Below are positions 5,760-12,874 of a DNA stretch of 12,874 nt, piece after piece. Both the position numbers and the translations under genes were made by a program. The notes under the pieces are model-generated. The model was not told where the DNA came from. It worked only from the letters and a program-made list of their open reading frames with translations, and searched no databases. Source of the DNA: Gammaproteobacteria bacterium (GTDB lineage Bacteria > Pseudomonadota > Gammaproteobacteria > Steroidobacterales > UBA11654); the NCBI GenBank assembly GCA_012965065.1, contig DTSX01000027.1:1-12874 (forward strand), written 5' to 3'. Numbering within the stretch: the first letter of the stretch is position 1; every line of letters begins with the position of its first letter.

Positions 5760-8477
5760 TTATTGTTGGATAGCACCATGACATTTTTTATATTTCTTTC
5801 CTGAACCACATGGACATGGTTGATTGCGTCCAATTTTCTTATCTGTTCTTACATAAGGTCTCTGGTTTGCTTCATTCAGAGCGTCAGATGATTTGGATAA
5901 AGGGGCTTCAAAAGTGTTTGGATCTCTATGTTTTAACTCTACCTCAGTCATATCTGGTGTCTGTTGACTGAGAGTATCTGCATCTTCTTCCCCTCTGAAG
6001 CGAACTCTGGCCAAAATACTTATAACACTGCTTTTAAGTTGATCCATCATGTATGAAAACATTTCGAAAGACTCTTTTTTATATTCTTGCTTTGGGTTTT
6101 TCTGAGCATACCCTCGTAAATGTATCCCTTGCCTTAAATAATCCATTGCTCCCAGGTGTTCTCTCCAATGAAAATCAAGTTGCTGCAACATAACCGCTTT
6201 TTCTATCTCTCTCATGGGTTTTGGACCGATTGACTGCTCTTTCGAATCGTAATGCCTGTTGTATTGATTAAGTACGGTCTTCCAGATCTGCTCATCTTCT
6301 AAAGTGTCATCCTGATTAACAATGGTTTCGATGTCCATTTCAATGGTAAATTCACTGTTAATCGCTTTACTCAAACCTTCTAAATCCCATTGATCTTCTG
6401 GCACATCAGGATCGATATATTGCTTTACCATCTCTTGGATGACTTCCTCACTAATCCCAGATATAACATCACTGATGTTGTCGGAGGATAAGATGTCATT
6501 TCTCAACTGATAAATAACTGATCTCTGATCATTGGCAACATCATCGTATTCGAGCAACGTTTTTCTTATATCAAAATTATGCGCTTCCACCTTCCTCTGA
6601 GCACGTTCAATTTGTTTGGTTAAGAGTCTGCTCTCCACGGCTTCCCCCTCTTCCATTCCAACTCTGGACAACATAGTTTGCGTTTTCTCTGGATCTCCGA
6701 AAATTCTAAGTAAATCATCTTCCAGAGACAGGTAAAACCGACTTGAACCAGGATCACCCTGTCGCCCTGAACGACCTCTCAATTGATTGTCGATTCGTCT
6801 CGATTCATGGCGCTCTGTTCCAATAATGTGCAACCCTCCCTGTTCAATGACTTCATCATGGTTGTCTTGCCATACTGATTTGAGGCGTTGATGTTCAGTG
6901 TCGCCTATTTCATTACCTGCAATTTTTAATTCTGATTCTAAATTTCCTCCCAAAACGATGTCCGTGCCTCTCCCTGCCATATTTGTGGCTATGGTAACAG
7001 AACCAGTTTTACCAGCCTGAGCTATAATCAACGATTCTTTCTTGTGCTGTTTAGCATTTAAGACCTGATGTTTAATCTGTTCTTGGTTTAATAATTTGGA
7101 TATATATTCTGTATTTTCTATTGTCGCGGTTCCTACTAAAACTGGTTGTCCCTTCGCTTGACGATCTTCGATATCTTTAATTATATTTTTAAATTTATCC
7201 TTTTTATTTAGATAGACTAAATCAGAGTCGTCTTGGCGAATCATTATTTCATGGGTTGGGATCACAACAACTTCCAAGCCATAAATCTGCTGAAATTCAA
7301 AAGCCTCGGTATCCGCTGTTCCCGTCATTCCAGATAATTTGTTATAGAGTCGAAAATAATTCTGGAAAGTAATGGATGCCACTGTTTGATTTTCTTCTTT
7401 TACCACCAAACCTTCTTTTGCTTCCACTGCTTGATGTAGACCATCTGACCATCGTCTTCCTGACATTGTTCTGCCGGTAAATTCATCCACAATAACAACA
7501 TCATTATTCTGAACAATATAATCGACATCTTTTTTATACAAAGCATGGGCTCTCAGAGCTGCTGTGATGTGGTGCATGAGTCTTATGTTGGCGGGATCGT
7601 ATAAGCTTTCACCCTCTCCAAGTACTCTGAATTCAGTTAAAACTTGTTCGACGTTGTCGTGACCTTCTTCAGTTAGGAAAACTTGTTTGGTTTTCTCATC
7701 AACTGTGTAATCCCCAACCTCAGTTTCATCTATTGCTGGCTTAAGTCTTGGAACAATTTGATTCATTTTTACATAAAGCTCAGTTCCCTGATCAGCTTGT
7801 CCTGAGATAATTAAAGGGGTTCTGGCTTCATCAATCAAAATGGAGTCTACTTCGTCGACAATGGCAAAACTGAGTTGTTTTTGCATCTGGCCTTCTTTGT
7901 CAAAAGCCAAATTATCTCTGAGATAATCAAAACCAAATTCATTATTTGTCCCATAGGTAATATCGCACTGATATGCCTGCCTTTTTTCTGACTGCTTCTG
8001 ACTACTATCTATACAGCCAACAGTGAGACCTAGGAAATCATAAATTGGGCCCATCCACCCAGCGTCACGTTCTGCCAAATACTCATTAACGGTAACAATA
8101 TGAACTCCGTTCCCAGTAAGAGCATTGAGATAAGCAGGTAAAGTGGAGACAAGTGTTTTACCTTCACCAGTTTTCATTTCTGCTATTTTCCCAAAATGAA
8201 GAGCTAAACCTCCCACCAACTGGACGTCAAAATGTCTTTCTCCTATGGTTCTAACTGAAGCTTCTCTAACAACAGCGAAGGCTTTTGGCAAAAGCCCATC
8301 TAAACTTGGATCATCAAGGTATTCTGATTTAAATTGCCCTGTTTTTAATCGAAGATCGCCATCTGACAAATTCTGCATTTCAGATTCAAGTGCATTGATT
8401 TGTGTAACGATTTTTGAATAATCGCTTAGCAGTCTCTCATTCCTACTACCAAATATTTTTGTGAAAAATCCTTTCAA
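5760..8477 (-). CDS. secA: Preprotein translocase ATPase SecA
   Basis: SecA is the ATP-driven motor that pushes unfolded preproteins through SecYEG at the inner membrane. I place the start at TTG 8477, giving 905 residues (901 in E. coli) and an N-terminus MKGFFTKIFGSRNERLL that aligns with the family. A longer reading to TTG 8525 adds 16 unmatched residues and has a poorer start. Visible features in the 905 numbering: Walker A in MKTGEGKT with K107; DEVD box at 208-211; helicase motifs including ATNMAGRGTDI and QLRGRSGRQGDPG in the second nucleotide-binding domain; and the SEC-C zinc site CPCGSGKKYKKCH (888-900), which binds SecB and lipids. secM is absent; the divergent gene upstream is dciA. 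A strong ribosome binding site precedes the start. Confidence 0.98.
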   Translation of the reverse strand: MKGFFTKIFGSRNERLLSDYSKIVTQINALESEMQNLSDGDLRLKTGQFKSEYLDDPSLDGLLPKAFAVVREASVRTIGERHFDVQLVGGLALHFGKIAEMKTGEGKTLVSTLPAYLNALTGNGVHIVTVNEYLAERDAGWMGPIYDFLGLTVGCIDSSQKQSEKRQAYQCDITYGTNNEFGFDYLRDNLAFDKEGQMQKQLSFAIVDEVDSILIDEARTPLIISGQADQGTELYVKMNQIVPRLKPAIDETEVGDYTVDEKTKQVFLTEEGHDNVEQVLTEFRVLGEGESLYDPANIRLMHHITAALRAHALYKKDVDYIVQNNDVVIVDEFTGRTMSGRRWSDGLHQAVEAKEGLVVKEENQTVASITFQNYFRLYNKLSGMTGTADTEAFEFQQIYGLEVVVIPTHEIMIRQDDSDLVYLNKKDKFKNIIKDIEDRQAKGQPVLVGTATIENTEYISKLLNQEQIKHQVLNAKQHKKESLIIAQAGKTGSVTIATNMAGRGTDIVLGGNLESELKIAGNEIGDTEHQRLKSVWQDNHDEVIEQGGLHIIGTERHESRRIDNQLRGRSGRQGDPGSSRFYLSLEDDLLRIFGDPEKTQTMLSRVGMEEGEAVESRLLTKQIERAQRKVEAHNFDIRKTLLEYDDVANDQRSVIYQLRNDILSSDNISDVISGISEEVIQEMVKQYIDPDVPEDQWDLEGLSKAINSEFTIEMDIETIVNQDDTLEDEQIWKTVLNQYNRHYDSKEQSIGPKPMREIEKAVMLQQLDFHWREHLGAMDYLRQGIHLRGYAQKNPKQEYKKESFEMFSYMMDQLKSSVISILARVRFRGEEDADTLSQQTPDMTEVELKHRDPNTFEAPLSKSSDALNEANQRPYVRTDKKIGRNQPCPCGSGKKYKKCHGAIQQ

Positions 8478-8483
8478 AAGCAG

Positions 8484-8489
8484 CCTCTC
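8484..8489 (-). promoter_or_regulatory. Ribosome binding site deciding the secA start
   Basis: On the minus strand GAGAGG lies six bases upstream of TTG at 8477. It is one of the better Shine-Dalgarno sites in the window and supports the shorter SecA start, which also fits family alignment. Confidence 0.7.
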
Positions 8490-8558
8490 AACTGAGTTAG
8501 ATAATTTGGAGGTTAGTCGTAACAATCTTGATAATATTCATGATTCTACTCTGCTGTT

Positions 8559-8564
8559 ATTATA
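8559..8564 (-). promoter_or_regulatory. Possible secA -10 element
   Basis: A perfect TATAAT reads on the minus strand about 80 bases before the secA start, in the 135-base divergent region between secA and dciA. No good -35 hexamer is found at 16-18 bases, and no TGn extension is present. On the plus strand the overlapping TATTAT (8558-8563) could equally serve dciA. Confidence 0.3.
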
Positions 8565-8612
8565 CCCTCATGGATAAAAAATTTTTGCTATCTAACTACA
8601 CTCTAGAGGATT

Positions 8613-8909
8613 GTGCAAAGCGATAAACTAAAACATATTTCTGAAATCATTAATGCAAGTTATTCGAATCTTGAGGAATTGTCTGAAATTGCCCAGGAAA
8701 AATCTTCACTCTCTAGATACCTGAAAAAAAATCTTAAAAACTTTGGTCGGTATATAGTTTCGGCTTACATCAATAACTCGGGCATATTAGTTATTAAGAC
8801 AAACTCGCCTGAGTTTGCTGCAAGGCTTAGATATGAAGAAAAGGAAATAAGAGCTTTATGCAAAAAGTTCGGCAATGTTCCTCAAAAAATAAAGATCAGC
8901 TCGAGATAG
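8613..8909 (+). CDS. dciA: DciA-type replicative helicase loader (DUF721), short form
   Basis: DciA is the ancestral loader of DnaB helicase in bacteria that lack DnaC or DnaI. The 98-residue protein has a helical N-terminus followed by the DUF721 pattern: RYIVSAYINNSGILVIKTNS, then PEFAARLRYEEKEIRALCKKFG and VPQKIKIS. This matches the KH-like fold of the family. The location between lpxC and secA is the common site of this gene in gammaproteobacteria such as Pseudomonas and Vibrio. The start is GTG at 8613, the only usable start after an in-frame TAG at 8604; AGAGGA just upstream (8605-8610) is unusually close. The protein ends with the core domain and lacks the disordered C-terminal tail of longer homologues. 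Only 3 bases separate its stop from the lpxC stop. Confidence 0.8.
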   Translation: MQSDKLKHISEIINASYSNLEELSEIAQEKSSLSRYLKKNLKNFGRYIVSAYINNSGILVIKTNSPEFAARLRYEEKEIRALCKKFGNVPQKIKISSR

Positions 8910-8912
8910 GGA

Positions 8913-9827
8913 TCAGGTTCTTCCCAAAGCTGATGTCCAATATGAGATAGGAATGTCTGTTATCTCTGACTCCTCGATTTCTTCCCAAGCGGTTTGATCT
9001 GTATAAAGCTTAAGTATCAATTTGTTGTTTAATTCATGACCAGATTTATAACCATTAAATTCACCCACCAAAATATGGCCCATCAAATAGAGATCTCCTA
9101 CTACATCCAAAATCTTATGTCTCACTAGCTCATCCTGATACCGTAGTCCGTCCTGATTTAAAATTCTGTAGTCATCGAATACAATCGCGTTGTCAAGACT
9201 GCCTCCCAATGCCAAGTTTTTAGAGCGAAGGGTTTCTATTTCTTTGAGAAAACCAAACGTTCGGGCACGACTGATTTCTTTCAGGAACGTTAGAGTTGAA
9301 AAATCGACACTCAATTTAGTCAACTTACTTTTGATCATGGGATGATCAAAATCAATTTCAAATGAAATACGATAGCCATTGTAAGGCTTAAACTCAGCAA
9401 ATTTTTCACCGTCTTCTACTCTTATATTTTTCTTAATTCTTAGGAATTTTTTAGATGCATTTTGTTCTTCAATGCCTGCTGATTCGATCAAAAAAATAAA
9501 AGAAGCTGAACTTCCATCCATAATTGGAACTTCAGGGCCATCCAGATCAATCAACGCATTATCAATACCCAAACCCGCAAAAGCTGCGAGTATATGTTCC
9601 ACTGTCATGACTGAAGCATTTTTCTTAGCTATGGTGGTACCCAGCATTGTGTCGATTACACTCTTAGCAAGAGCTGGTATTTGTTGAATAGGTTCTATAT
9701 CAAGTCTTCGAAAAATTATTCCAGTATCTTTAGCCGCTGGCCTCAAGGTCATATTAACTTTTTCTCCTGAGTGCAAACCGACACCAGAAGCTCTGATACT
9801 ATTCGACAATGTTCTTTGCTTTAACAC
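8913..9827 (-). CDS. lpxC: UDP-3-O-acyl-N-acetylglucosamine deacetylase LpxC
   Basis: LpxC is the zinc amidase that removes acetate from UDP-3-O-acyl-GlcNAc, the committed step of lipid A synthesis. The protein is 304 residues (305 in E. coli) and collinear with it. Zinc ligands are H78 (in MTVEHILAA), H237 and D241 (in VRHKILDVVGD). The catalytic base is E77 and the general acid H264 (in SGHELNNKL). The start is GTG at 9827; an in-frame TAG lies two codons upstream, and the resulting N-terminus MLKQRTLSNSIRASGVGLHS is typical. No Shine-Dalgarno site is visible. Normally ftsZ precedes this gene; here ftsA is the upstream neighbour, 138 bases away, so lpxC must use read-through or a promoter in that gap. 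Confidence 0.98.
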   Translation of the reverse strand: MLKQRTLSNSIRASGVGLHSGEKVNMTLRPAAKDTGIIFRRLDIEPIQQIPALAKSVIDTMLGTTIAKKNASVMTVEHILAAFAGLGIDNALIDLDGPEVPIMDGSSASFIFLIESAGIEEQNASKKFLRIKKNIRVEDGEKFAEFKPYNGYRISFEIDFDHPMIKSKLTKLSVDFSTLTFLKEISRARTFGFLKEIETLRSKNLALGGSLDNAIVFDDYRILNQDGLRYQDELVRHKILDVVGDLYLMGHILVGEFNGYKSGHELNNKLILKLYTDQTAWEEIEESEITDIPISYWTSALGRT

Positions 9828-9965
9828 TCGCTAAGAATGGATAGATAATTGAATAAAAACTCTTTTAAAATCATATAAATAAAACACGACAAGGTTATCA
9901 TAAAAAAAACAAATGAAACAAATTATTTATATTATTATCATGCCAATAATTCATAGTTTAGATCA
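9828..9965 (-). other. AT-rich ftsA-lpxC gap at the usual ftsZ site; likely lpxC leader
   Basis: This 138-base region occupies the place where ftsZ (about 1.15 kb) normally lies. I read it in all frames: it holds only very short open frames, and none resembles the start, GTP-binding motif or C-terminal peptide of FtsZ. On the minus strand an AT-only inverted repeat (AATTATT, later AATAATT) is followed by a run of eight T, which might weakly end ftsA transcription. Further downstream are TTGTCG and TATGAT, but their spacing is not canonical. It probably contains the lpxC promoter, but I cannot locate it. Confidence 0.6.
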
Positions 9966-11198
9966 CTAAAGATTGGATTTCAGCCAGGATTTGACTCTCA
10001 GCCAAGGTGATTCCAATGCTTTTTGCTTAATAAGGTCGTGGGGGTTATTTTTATACTTTTCCAATGCAAAGAGGAGTAATCCTACCCCAGTAGCATGGAT
10101 AGGGCTATTGATGTTTTCGAAAGTCCCATTCATGTCTTTTGGAAAGCCCACCCTGACGTCAGTTTCTAATATTTCTTCAGCTAATTCTTTGGCTCCATTG
10201 AGTTGTGATGTTCCTCCTGTGAGGACTATGCCTGCTCTCAGTTTTTCTATATTCATTTTCCCGATCTCGTCATTGATCACTGCAAATAATTCTTCATAAC
10301 GAGCTTGTACCACCGAGGCCAAGCGTTCTAATTCTATTTGTCTGGGGGAGCGATTTCCAACACTAGGAACTTCTATCAGCTCTTCTTTATTGACCATCTT
10401 TGAGGTCGTGCAAGCATGTTTAATTTTGATTTCTTCAGCTTCTTTTTCTGGTGTTCTTAGAGCGTAAGCAATGTCGTTTGTCACATGATTGCCTCCAATT
10501 GGAATTACCTTGGTTGCAACAATTTGACCACCCATAAACACCACGATATCGGAAGTCCCGCCTCCAATATCAACTAGACAAACACCAAGATCTTTCTCAT
10601 CATTGGACAATACCGAAAAGCTGGAAGCTAATTGTCCTAGGATAATCTGCTGAACTTCCAGCCCACATCTCTCCATGGATTTAATAATGTTTTGCTCAGC
10701 ACTTCGGGAGACAGTTACAATATGAACATCTGCTTCTAGCCGAACACCTGACATACCAATGGGTTCACGGACTCCCTCTTGACCATCAATAACAAAATCT
10801 TTGGGCAATACATGTAATATTCTTTGATCCGAAGGAATACTCATCGCTTGAGAAGCATCAATAACACCATCAATATCCTCTTGTGAGACCTCGCCCTCAT
10901 TAATTCTGACGATGCCATGACCATCAAAACTTCGGACATGGCTGCCTGCAATACCAGCAAAAACAGTATTAATTTCGCAATCGGCAACTTTCTCTGCTTC
11001 TCTAATGGCTTGATCAATTGAATTTACCGTTGCCTCTATATTAACAACCACGCCTTTTTTTAAGCCCCTGGATGGCTCGGTTCCAAAGCCAATAACTTTT
11101 AATTCCTTCTGTTCATTTATCTCAGCGACAAGTGCTAAAATTTTTGATGTGCCTATGTCTAAGGCAGCAATAATTTCATTTCCATTATTTCTTGACAT
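9966..11198 (-). CDS. ftsA: Cell division protein FtsA
   Basis: FtsA is the actin-like ATPase that tethers FtsZ filaments to the inner membrane and recruits later divisome proteins. I start it at ATG 11198 (410 residues; 420 in E. coli), giving MSRNNGNEIIAALDIGTSK. A longer frame to 11261 would overlap ftsQ and adds unmatched residues. Actin-fold nucleotide motifs are present: ALDIGTSKI (12-20), VDIGGGTSDIVV and VLTGGTSQL. The FtsA-specific 1C subdomain spans about residues 80-165, with RILHVLPKDFVIDGQEG. The C-terminus SPWLRVKSWLKSNL is the amphipathic membrane-targeting helix. ftsQ ends 16 bases upstream, so the two are an operon. The usual partner ftsZ does not follow. Confidence 0.96.
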   Translation of the reverse strand: MSRNNGNEIIAALDIGTSKILALVAEINEQKELKVIGFGTEPSRGLKKGVVVNIEATVNSIDQAIREAEKVADCEINTVFAGIAGSHVRSFDGHGIVRINEGEVSQEDIDGVIDASQAMSIPSDQRILHVLPKDFVIDGQEGVREPIGMSGVRLEADVHIVTVSRSAEQNIIKSMERCGLEVQQIILGQLASSFSVLSNDEKDLGVCLVDIGGGTSDIVVFMGGQIVATKVIPIGGNHVTNDIAYALRTPEKEAEEIKIKHACTTSKMVNKEELIEVPSVGNRSPRQIELERLASVVQARYEELFAVINDEIGKMNIEKLRAGIVLTGGTSQLNGAKELAEEILETDVRVGFPKDMNGTFENINSPIHATGVGLLLFALEKYKNNPHDLIKQKALESPWLRVKSWLKSNL

Positions 11199-11214
11199 GA
11201 ATCTATAATTTAAG

Positions 11215-11997
11215 TCACTTTTTCCATAAAATAGCCAAACCTTCTGAATACCTAAGATCAATATAAGAAACTTTATTAATTTTTGCTAAAAGAGTTTGAT
11301 CCAAAGCTAAAAAAAGTCTTTCTAATTTCTGGTCGATTTCTGTTTTTCCTAATTTTATCTCAATTTTTGGCTTGATAGTAAAACTCCAAGATCCCCTTAC
11401 ATCTAAAGTTAATGCTTCTAGATAAAGACCCCTTCCTGTAAGCAGTGTGTCTATTTTAATAAATAAATTCATGACATCTCTTTCAGAACCTTTAGGGCCG
11501 TTAAGCCTAGGGATATTTGTTGGGACGCTGCGTTTGTCTACAACGTATAATTTTCCTGAAGAATTCAAAATTAAATCATCGTTCCATATACCCAACAAAC
11601 TCTCTTCAGTGATCTTAATATCAATTTTATTTGGCCATTGCCTTATAATTTCTGCTGATTGGACCCAATCCAATGACTCAATTTTCTCCTTGACTTCAGA
11701 TGCATTGAAGCTTAGAAATCCCTTATTGCGAAGGCTGTTAGTATTGTTCTCAATCGACTTTAAGGGAACTCTCTTCAAATCACCGCTAACATTAATTAAT
11801 TCAATAGGACGATTCAGAGCAAGAAAACATAAGGACAAAACTATTGTTAATAAGCCAATCCAACCAATCTTAAAATAAAATTTTTTGGGAACGTTTCGGA
11901 AAAAATTTAACTTTGACAACTTGCCAATGAAAACCCTTTTTTTAAGTTTCTTATTCTTTTTTTTACTTTTAGAAAAAAAATTCACTTTAAACGGCAC
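11215..11997 (-). CDS. ftsQ: Cell division protein FtsQ
   Basis: FtsQ is a bitopic inner-membrane protein that links early and late divisome parts by binding FtsB and FtsL. The 260-residue protein (276 in E. coli) has a lysine-rich cytoplasmic N-terminus (about 1-40), one transmembrane helix (about 43-61, GWIGLLTIVLSLCFLAL), then a POTRA domain (about 66-133). The POTRA begins ELINVSGDLKRV and includes LDWVQSAEIIRQWPNKIDIKI. A beta domain follows to the end. The GTG start at 11997 lies inside the end of ddlB (11-base overlap), with GGAA four bases upstream; GTG at 11985 is an alternative. Sequence identity in this family is low, so the call rests on architecture, the POTRA pattern and position between ddlB and ftsA. 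Confidence 0.93.
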   Translation of the reverse strand: MPFKVNFFSKSKKKNKKLKKRVFIGKLSKLNFFRNVPKKFYFKIGWIGLLTIVLSLCFLALNRPIELINVSGDLKRVPLKSIENNTNSLRNKGFLSFNASEVKEKIESLDWVQSAEIIRQWPNKIDIKITEESLLGIWNDDLILNSSGKLYVVDKRSVPTNIPRLNGPKGSERDVMNLFIKIDTLLTGRGLYLEALTLDVRGSWSFTIKPKIEIKLGKTEIDQKLERLFLALDQTLLAKINKVSYIDLRYSEGLAILWKK

Positions 11998-12874
11998 TCA
12001 TTTCCAAAATATCAAAACAGAGCTGATCAAAATCAATACCGATCTCAGATGCCGCCATGGGTACCAAACTGTGAGTTGTCATTCCTGGGACCGTATTAAT
12101 CTCCAGAATAACGGGCTCATCATTGTGATCTATAAAAAAATCAATTCTTCCCCATCCCCTTATAGCGAAAAGTTTACAGGCATTAAAACACCTTTTTTGT
12201 ATCCTTTCTTCAACTCGTAGGTCTAATCCACTTGGACAGATATATTTTGTTTCGTCGCTAAAATACTTTGCTTCATAGTTGTAAAAATGCTCATGACTGG
12301 CATCGATTTTAATCAACGGTAAAATTTTTTCATTTAAAAATGCTGCTGTGTATTCAGAATACAAAAGATAGGACTCTGCAATTATCCAATCATTAAACTT
12401 CTCGAGAGCTTGGAACTCCTTTTCAAAATCGTTTTTATTTTCAATGATAGAAACCCCTATACTGGATCCCTGTGAACACGGTTTTAAAACAAAGGGTGTC
12501 TTTAAAAGATCTGCAACTTTTTCAAACTGATTAATATGAGTTACCAACTTAAAATCTGGAGTCTTAAAACCATTTTGAAGAAGAAGTCTTTTGGTAAATA
12601 ACTTGTTCATGGTTAACGAACAAGCCAAAGGACCACTGCCGGTATATCTAATATCCATGATTTCTAAAAGACTTTGAATTTTTCCATCTTCACCATCGAA
12701 TCCATGAAGAGCAATCCAAGCTGATGCATAATCGTTCTCAGCGATCTGATTCAAGAATTCATTCTTCGTATCGACTCGGTAAGCATCGATATTTTTGTTC
12801 AATAATGCTTGCCAAACGGCTTTTCCTGTAATCAATGAAATCTCTCTTTCGGAGGAATAACCACCGCAGAGTAC
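11987..12874 (-). CDS. ddlB: D-alanine--D-alanine ligase, 5'-truncated by the window edge
   Basis: Ddl joins two D-alanines with ATP to make the terminal dipeptide of the peptidoglycan precursor. The frame stays open to the last base of the window: the 13 codons before TTG 12835 read VLCGGYSSEREIS, the conserved N-terminal Ddl motif. The true start therefore lies a few codons outside, and 295 residues are visible. Further motifs are WIALHGFDGEDGKIQSLLE, YTGSG, the ATP-grasp lysine in FVLKPCSQGSSIGV, FYNYEAKYFSDETKYICP, GWGRIDFF, LEINTVPGMT with metal-binding Glu and Asn, and HSLVPMAA. HSLVP with the Tyr of YEAKY fits the D-Ala-D-Ala rather than D-Ala-D-lactate type. It overlaps ftsQ by 11 bases. 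Confidence 0.96.
   Translation of the reverse strand, partial: VLCGGYSSEREISLITGKAVWQALLNKNIDAYRVDTKNEFLNQIAENDYASAWIALHGFDGEDGKIQSLLEIMDIRYTGSGPLACSLTMNKLFTKRLLLQNGFKTPDFKLVTHINQFEKVADLLKTPFVLKPCSQGSSIGVSIIENKNDFEKEFQALEKFNDWIIAESYLLYSEYTAAFLNEKILPLIKIDASHEHFYNYEAKYFSDETKYICPSGLDLRVEERIQKRCFNACKLFAIRGWGRIDFFIDHNDEPVILEINTVPGMTTHSLVPMAASEIGIDFDQLCFDILEMSAV

Noticed and set aside
9828..9965. A small coding gene or ftsZ remnant in the ftsA-lpxC gap
   Set aside because: The longest frame I see is a stretch of about 18 codons rich in Asn and Phe, with no FtsZ resemblance and no ribosome binding site.
11199..11261. N-terminal extension of FtsA by 21 residues
   Set aside because: It would overlap the ftsQ end, and the added residues do not match FtsA N-termini; ATG 11198 aligns with the family.
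11447..12220. Plus-strand open frames of 143 and 111 residues over ftsQ and ddlB
   Set aside because: Antisense to conserved genes in good context; no family-like motifs in their translations.
12833..12835. TTG as the start of ddlB
   Set aside because: The frame continues upstream to the window edge and encodes the conserved N-terminal Ddl motif, so the gene is truncated rather than short.
1..12874. Mobile element, prophage, CRISPR, tRNA or defence genes
   Set aside because: No transposase, integrase, terminal or direct repeats, tRNA-like fold or defence motifs were seen; all genes are vertically inherited core types in conserved order.

Overview
The window is a gene-dense, AT-rich piece of bacterial chromosome. 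It has 13 protein genes, all recognisable housekeeping genes, with no RNA gene, mobile element, CRISPR array or long repeat. Gene content and order point to a gammaproteobacterium: rluD and bamD are divergent, dciA (DUF721) lies between lpxC and secA, zapD sits beside coaE, and ddlB-ftsQ-ftsA form the distal end of the dcw (division and cell wall) cluster. Tiny intergenic gaps, AT richness and few Shine-Dalgarno sites fit a small, perhaps streamlined genome, but I cannot name the lineage from the sequence alone.

Layout, left to right. The 3'-truncated rluD (minus, to 827) makes 23S rRNA pseudouridines, and its divergent neighbour bamD (plus) encodes an outer-membrane assembly lipoprotein. The sucC-sucD pair (minus, translationally coupled) encodes succinyl-CoA synthetase. 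coaE and zapD (plus) encode the last step of CoA synthesis and an FtsZ-ring bundling factor. secA-mutT (minus) encode the preprotein translocase motor and an 8-oxo-dGTP hydrolase. dciA (plus) is the replicative-helicase loader. lpxC (minus) encodes the committed step of lipid A synthesis. ftsA, ftsQ and 5'-truncated ddlB (all minus) provide the divisome actin homologue, a divisome membrane protein and D-Ala-D-Ala ligase. Almost every gene therefore serves envelope growth, division, secretion or central metabolism.

The most notable point is an absence. The order ddlB-ftsQ-ftsA-[ftsZ]-lpxC is classical in gammaproteobacteria, yet the 138 bases between ftsA and lpxC hold no ftsZ and no visible remnant of it. 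FtsA keeps its nucleotide-binding motifs and C-terminal membrane helix, and zapD, which encodes an FtsZ-binding protein, is present in full. Either ftsZ has moved elsewhere or this lineage divides without it.

Other points: half of the twelve genes with a visible start use TTG or GTG. I moved the secA start to an internal TTG at 8477 with a good ribosome binding site, and the ftsA start to ATG 11198. DciA is short and consists of little more than its core domain. Two convergent gene pairs are separated by 0 and 3 bases. No gene-free stretch exceeds 140 bases.
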